A DNA stretch of 64,000 nucleotides, from the NCBI GenBank assembly GCA_015680905.1, contig CM027377.1, positions 14,284,501 to 14,348,500 on the forward strand, given 5' to 3'. The position numbers and the translations under genes are program-made. The notes beneath the pieces are model-generated. The model was not told where the DNA came from. It made no database searches and saw only the letters and a list, made by a program, of their open reading frames with translations. Below are positions 60,670 to 64,000 of the stretch, piece after piece (the first letter of the stretch is position 1; every line of letters starts with the position of its first letter). The stretch comes from Coptis chinensis (lineage: Eukaryota > Streptophyta > Magnoliopsida > Ranunculales > Ranunculaceae).

Positions 60670-62770
60670 CTTCTTTGAGTGCAGCTTAAGATAAAAATCT
60701 GAGACTTCAATCTATCCACTTGGCTATCCCTGTATGAAAAATCAATTGAAACAACATATAAATATATGTACTGGAAGGATAGACTATAGAGTATTGTAAA
60801 CTCGCATCAATTCAGAAACAGCTAAGAGATAGAATAGCAATTTCAAAAAATGATAATTAAGGTCTAATAAAACAACAAAATGTTAGGAGAGAATACCCAT
60901 ATGCTAGTGGGATGTATGGAACCCAATCCATTTTCATTTTCTTCAGGGGAAGTATTTCCTCGGCCTCCCTTTGAACCGAATTAATACCGATCTTATCGGA
61001 AGGCGGGAAAGGAGACACAATCTGTCAAATAGAGGTAAATGAAGCATTGCATGAGATACAAAACGTATATTAGCTAGAACACTTTTTTATGTGATCCTAC
61101 ACTACGTCACTACTACATATTTATTGAATGAGTGGAACATGTAAAACCAGTGTATGTTAAAAGATAACAGTTATCAGCTACGGTTATTGTCTATATGACT
61201 GTCCAGCAGAGCAGCACACAAGCTTCTTGTGCTCACAAGAGTTATTGTGCAATAGGAAGTTCTGCGATTAATGCTCTTAAATGTCTACAGTTCCAAGTTA
61301 GAAATGGTACTGAAGTGATCCTGCAGATAAGTCATTTTGCAAGCTTCTACTTCAGCTTGCTTAAGCTATAGAGATCTAACGTCAAAACAAACAAGAAAAC
61401 AGACATTGGAATTTTGAAGACAAAATATATTCCAGTCTTTATAAGTAAAAAGGCCAATACTTATCAGTAAATGCCACCTCCCTCTTTTTTCATTTTAGGT
61501 CTTATAAATGCATTTATGGGTATGCTAATACTTACAAGCTACATAATAACGATTAAATCATCTCCGGACTTATAAGTTTATTCATAAGCAGATATCAAGT
61601 TGCCTGATTTATTTCCCCATTCAACAATTTATTTCCATATTCATTATCAAAAATCATTTGAGTTGTTCTTTAATGCCAAAAAAGAAACACATAATACTAT
61701 TTTAAGCGCATCTTTACTATTATAAGTTTACCCATTTGTATTAGAAATTATAAGCGTTTCACTAGTAATTCCGCAATGATCTTATCCAAATTTGACCCCA
61801 AGTAATACCAGTCCCATCACAATTTCCGAAAGTCTATTATAAGCAACAAAAGAGAAAACCGCAAACAGCAATTGTCCTATAAAACATTCACACAGTTTCA
61901 AAACGAGGAGTTAACTCAATGATGTCCATAAAAAGAATGTTTGCAAAGGGAACTTACTGCCACCACCACGGGGATGCATATTACTTTATTTTCACCGTTC
62001 ACAGGTACCAATTGAGCTGAAAAACAGAAACGGGAGACCATTAGTATGATATAATAATGAAGGTTTTTACGATAGATAGATATCGATGTGCATATTAAAA
62101 ATGCATATAGATTGAGACATAACCTAAGTAGTTCCGGAAAGACATATGAAAACTTACACTCAGTACAACTGAAAAGATAAACTTTGTTGCCATGAAGCAC
62201 TCCATTCTCTTCAAAGGCATCCTGAACAAAATATGTTTTTATTAGCGTTAAGTTATTAAGGCAAAATAAATAATAGAAACTAATCCAACAAAAATATATA
62301 TAAGGAATTTTCATACTCACTTCTAAATTTGAAAAGTTCCAATTGAACCGATAGACCATATCAAACTGATCCCACTGCATTAAAATTACATAATAACAGG
62401 TTTTTCGCTGTAATAATAAATAAACATACGAAAAATTTAACGAAACAAAAGCGAACCTCAGTTCCAACAGGGAAAACAGCTCTCCATAAATCTTCCTGCA
62501 AAATGAAAACCGAGACTTCGATTAGATGAATTTCAATATAAAAACGTGGGTATTTGTGAATCTGAAATGTCTCACATTTCCAAGAGAAACACTAAAAACC
62601 CTAATTACAGTCAATAAAATTGAATATTGAAGAAAATTATTATACCATGTTACATTTCTCTTGGAAGAATTCGTTGGGAGTAGTAGGAGCCTTAACACGC
62701 TTACGTCTACTTGGACCAGCTTGTTCTTCTGGTGGATCTGGTGGTAGTAGGATGTACCACGAAATTCAGA
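60670..62770 (-). pseudogene. HIT4-like (HEAT INTOLERANT 4) fragment, seven exons
   Basis: Minus-strand exons, in coding order: 62646 to about 62770, 62457-62495, 62321-62374, 62158-62221, 61958-62016, 60897-61021 and 60670-60729. Splice borders and phases agree. They encode a basic, Pro-rich start (PPEEQAGPSRRKRVKAPTT), FFQEKCNM, EDLWRAVFPVGTE, WDQFDMVYRFNWNFSNLE, GNKVYLFSCTE, QLVPVNGENKVICIPVVVA, SPFPPSDKIGINSVQREAEE, KKMKMDWVPYIPL and DSQVDRLKSQIFILSCTQRR. This is the order of the plant nuclear protein HIT4, described as needed for heat-induced chromatin decondensation. The initiator Met exon and the C-terminal half are absent. The next exons downstream belong to a different gene. Individual exons show no frameshift, so loss is recent or only by truncation. 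Confidence 0.85.
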
Positions 62771-62819
62771 ATCAGGGAATCTAATGTTACCTACAACCCA
62801 AAAGGTCACACAATTTTTT

Positions 62820-64000
62820 TTAATGAATATAATGTTAGCTTATTTACAAAATGATATTAGTAATAATTTGCAGCTAAAACTAACACAAACTAGGTACACA
62901 TTTTTTTTCAACATGAATGAACATAAGCTTTCCATACTATTATGAAGTCAGTTAAAACAAACAAAGAATCATTTGAGTTGCCCACTTTCTCAAATACATC
63001 AGTTAGAACTTGATGTGTCAGTAGCAAAGTCTAATGAGCTACCTATTTAAAAACTCTGGGACAAATTCAAGGTAAGTTCATTTATTTGAGATAACAAATG
63101 CAACTTGTCTCATTAGCCTGCAAATAATTCAATCGAGAAGTATGTAATAATGAATTGGGCAGTGGAAATGAATCCTTCGGAACAAATTGATACAAGAAGG
63201 CACACAAAGGCATGAACACCATGAAAGCAACCTACAATGCAAGTGGAAATAGGCTGGCACCACATTAGCGCGGCACACCTATAAGTATGTACCTTGAGTG
63301 TCTCTTAGAACAGGACACCTATGACTTCAGAAATAGGAAGAAGAAGATGCAAGAATTTGAAAGCTTGATAAAGTGATACGGTAGGCAAAATTGACTGTCA
63401 TTTGCTTTCATTTGCATAAGAAGGAAAAGAGACAAAGTTTGGTGGAGCAAGGTTATTTGGCTAAAGCACTCATTGTTGGTTCAGCAATAAAACGGCTTCA
63501 CAAGGCAGTTTCTACTGAAGATGGTATACAAAAAATTGGGATTCTTGCTACAAGAGTACTAGATGCCTGTTTTGTGAGAATTAAGCTAAAACTTCTGAAT
63601 TCATGTGGTGTTGCCCAAGATAAATGGAACAAAGGGAGTGGCTGCATAACCTCTTCAACTTCAGATGCTATTGATACAATTTGAAAGACATTCTTCATGC
63701 ATCAAGGAGAGCAAGCTCAATTGTTAAAAAGACTATAGCCGGCAGCTGTAAGTCGTCTAGTGGTTGAAAATTGGAAAACAAGATTTAAAATAGATTAAAG
63801 ATAAGCATATAAGCATATATTCATTCTCAAGTTCAATTTGCAGTGAGGAATGAAATATCAGATTCAAGAAAGGTTGCGACTGGGACTATATATAATACAC
63901 CTCAGGACCTCAATACTTTAACAAGGCTGGGAATTAGCCTGAAAATACAATATTGATTTCTCTTGTGTATGTCACGAAAGAAGAAGAAAAGGTGCGGGGG
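62820..64000. other. No recognised gene; 97-codon open frame at 63391-63684 (+)
   Basis: The frame at 63391-63684 looks protein-like (SLVEQGYLAKALIVGSAIKR, then ATRVLDACFVRIKLKLLNSC) with helical composition, and ends at a stop. I do not recognise it. It has no convincing upstream start context and could be one exon of another fragment. The rest is AT-rich spacer. Confidence 0.35.

Noticed and set aside
61916-62467. A 183-codon minus-strand open frame as a gene
   Set aside because: It reads through introns of the HIT4-like fragment; only short parts correspond to exons.

Overview
The window reads as nuclear DNA of a flowering plant, most likely a eudicot. It is AT-rich, has GT-AG introns, and carries plant-specific transposon families (MULE, CACTA/PttA, hAT, Helitron, Copia, Gypsy). 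The recognisable host coding sequences belong to plant families. I found no complete host gene. All protein identities come from reading translations and recognising families; no database was searched.

Layout. 1-3.9 kb: mostly non-coding, with a tRNA-like sequence, RPA-like exons and a Helitron-type 3' end at 3868-3896. 4.2-9.0 kb (+): an interleaved mosaic of exons from three unrelated genes: an ABCF3/GCN20-type ABC protein, an RlmN-like radical SAM methyltransferase and a Raf/EDR1-like MAPKKK. 9.95-14.4 kb: one orphan Helitron-like 5' end, then a Helitron-like element (11497-14414) carrying a GH9 endoglucanase exon, then a small CACTA-like element. 15.9-21.0 kb: a 122-bp satellite array split by a hAT element (16262-19705) with a perfect 8-bp target duplication. 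22-36 kb: a CACTA relic split by a 12.3-kb MULE (22492-34832, perfect 9-bp duplication). The MULE holds a degraded mudrA-like gene, an intact GRF zinc-finger gene, a Gypsy element and a second insertion. 36.0-38.3 kb (-): DEAD-box helicase exons and an RGG-rich exon. 39.4-40.7 kb (-): a plant transposon-protein ORF. 41.9-47.9 kb: a small hAT-like element split by a Copia element. 48-51.4 kb: no gene seen. 51.5-56 kb: two terminal-inverted-repeat elements, one with palindromic internal repeats and one split by an LTR-like insertion. 58.1-62.8 kb (-): HIT4-like exons followed by Rab3GAP1-like exons.

The common theme is gene-fragment capture and nested insertion. Host fragments keep their introns and splice sites, so they were moved as DNA and not through mRNA. 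Most are truncated or frameshifted. The open reading frames most likely to give complete proteins are the GRF zinc-finger gene in the MULE and the 308-codon transposon-type ORF. The Gypsy and Copia LTR pairs differ by clustered small indels, which may reflect sequence-quality problems, so frameshifts inside those elements need caution.
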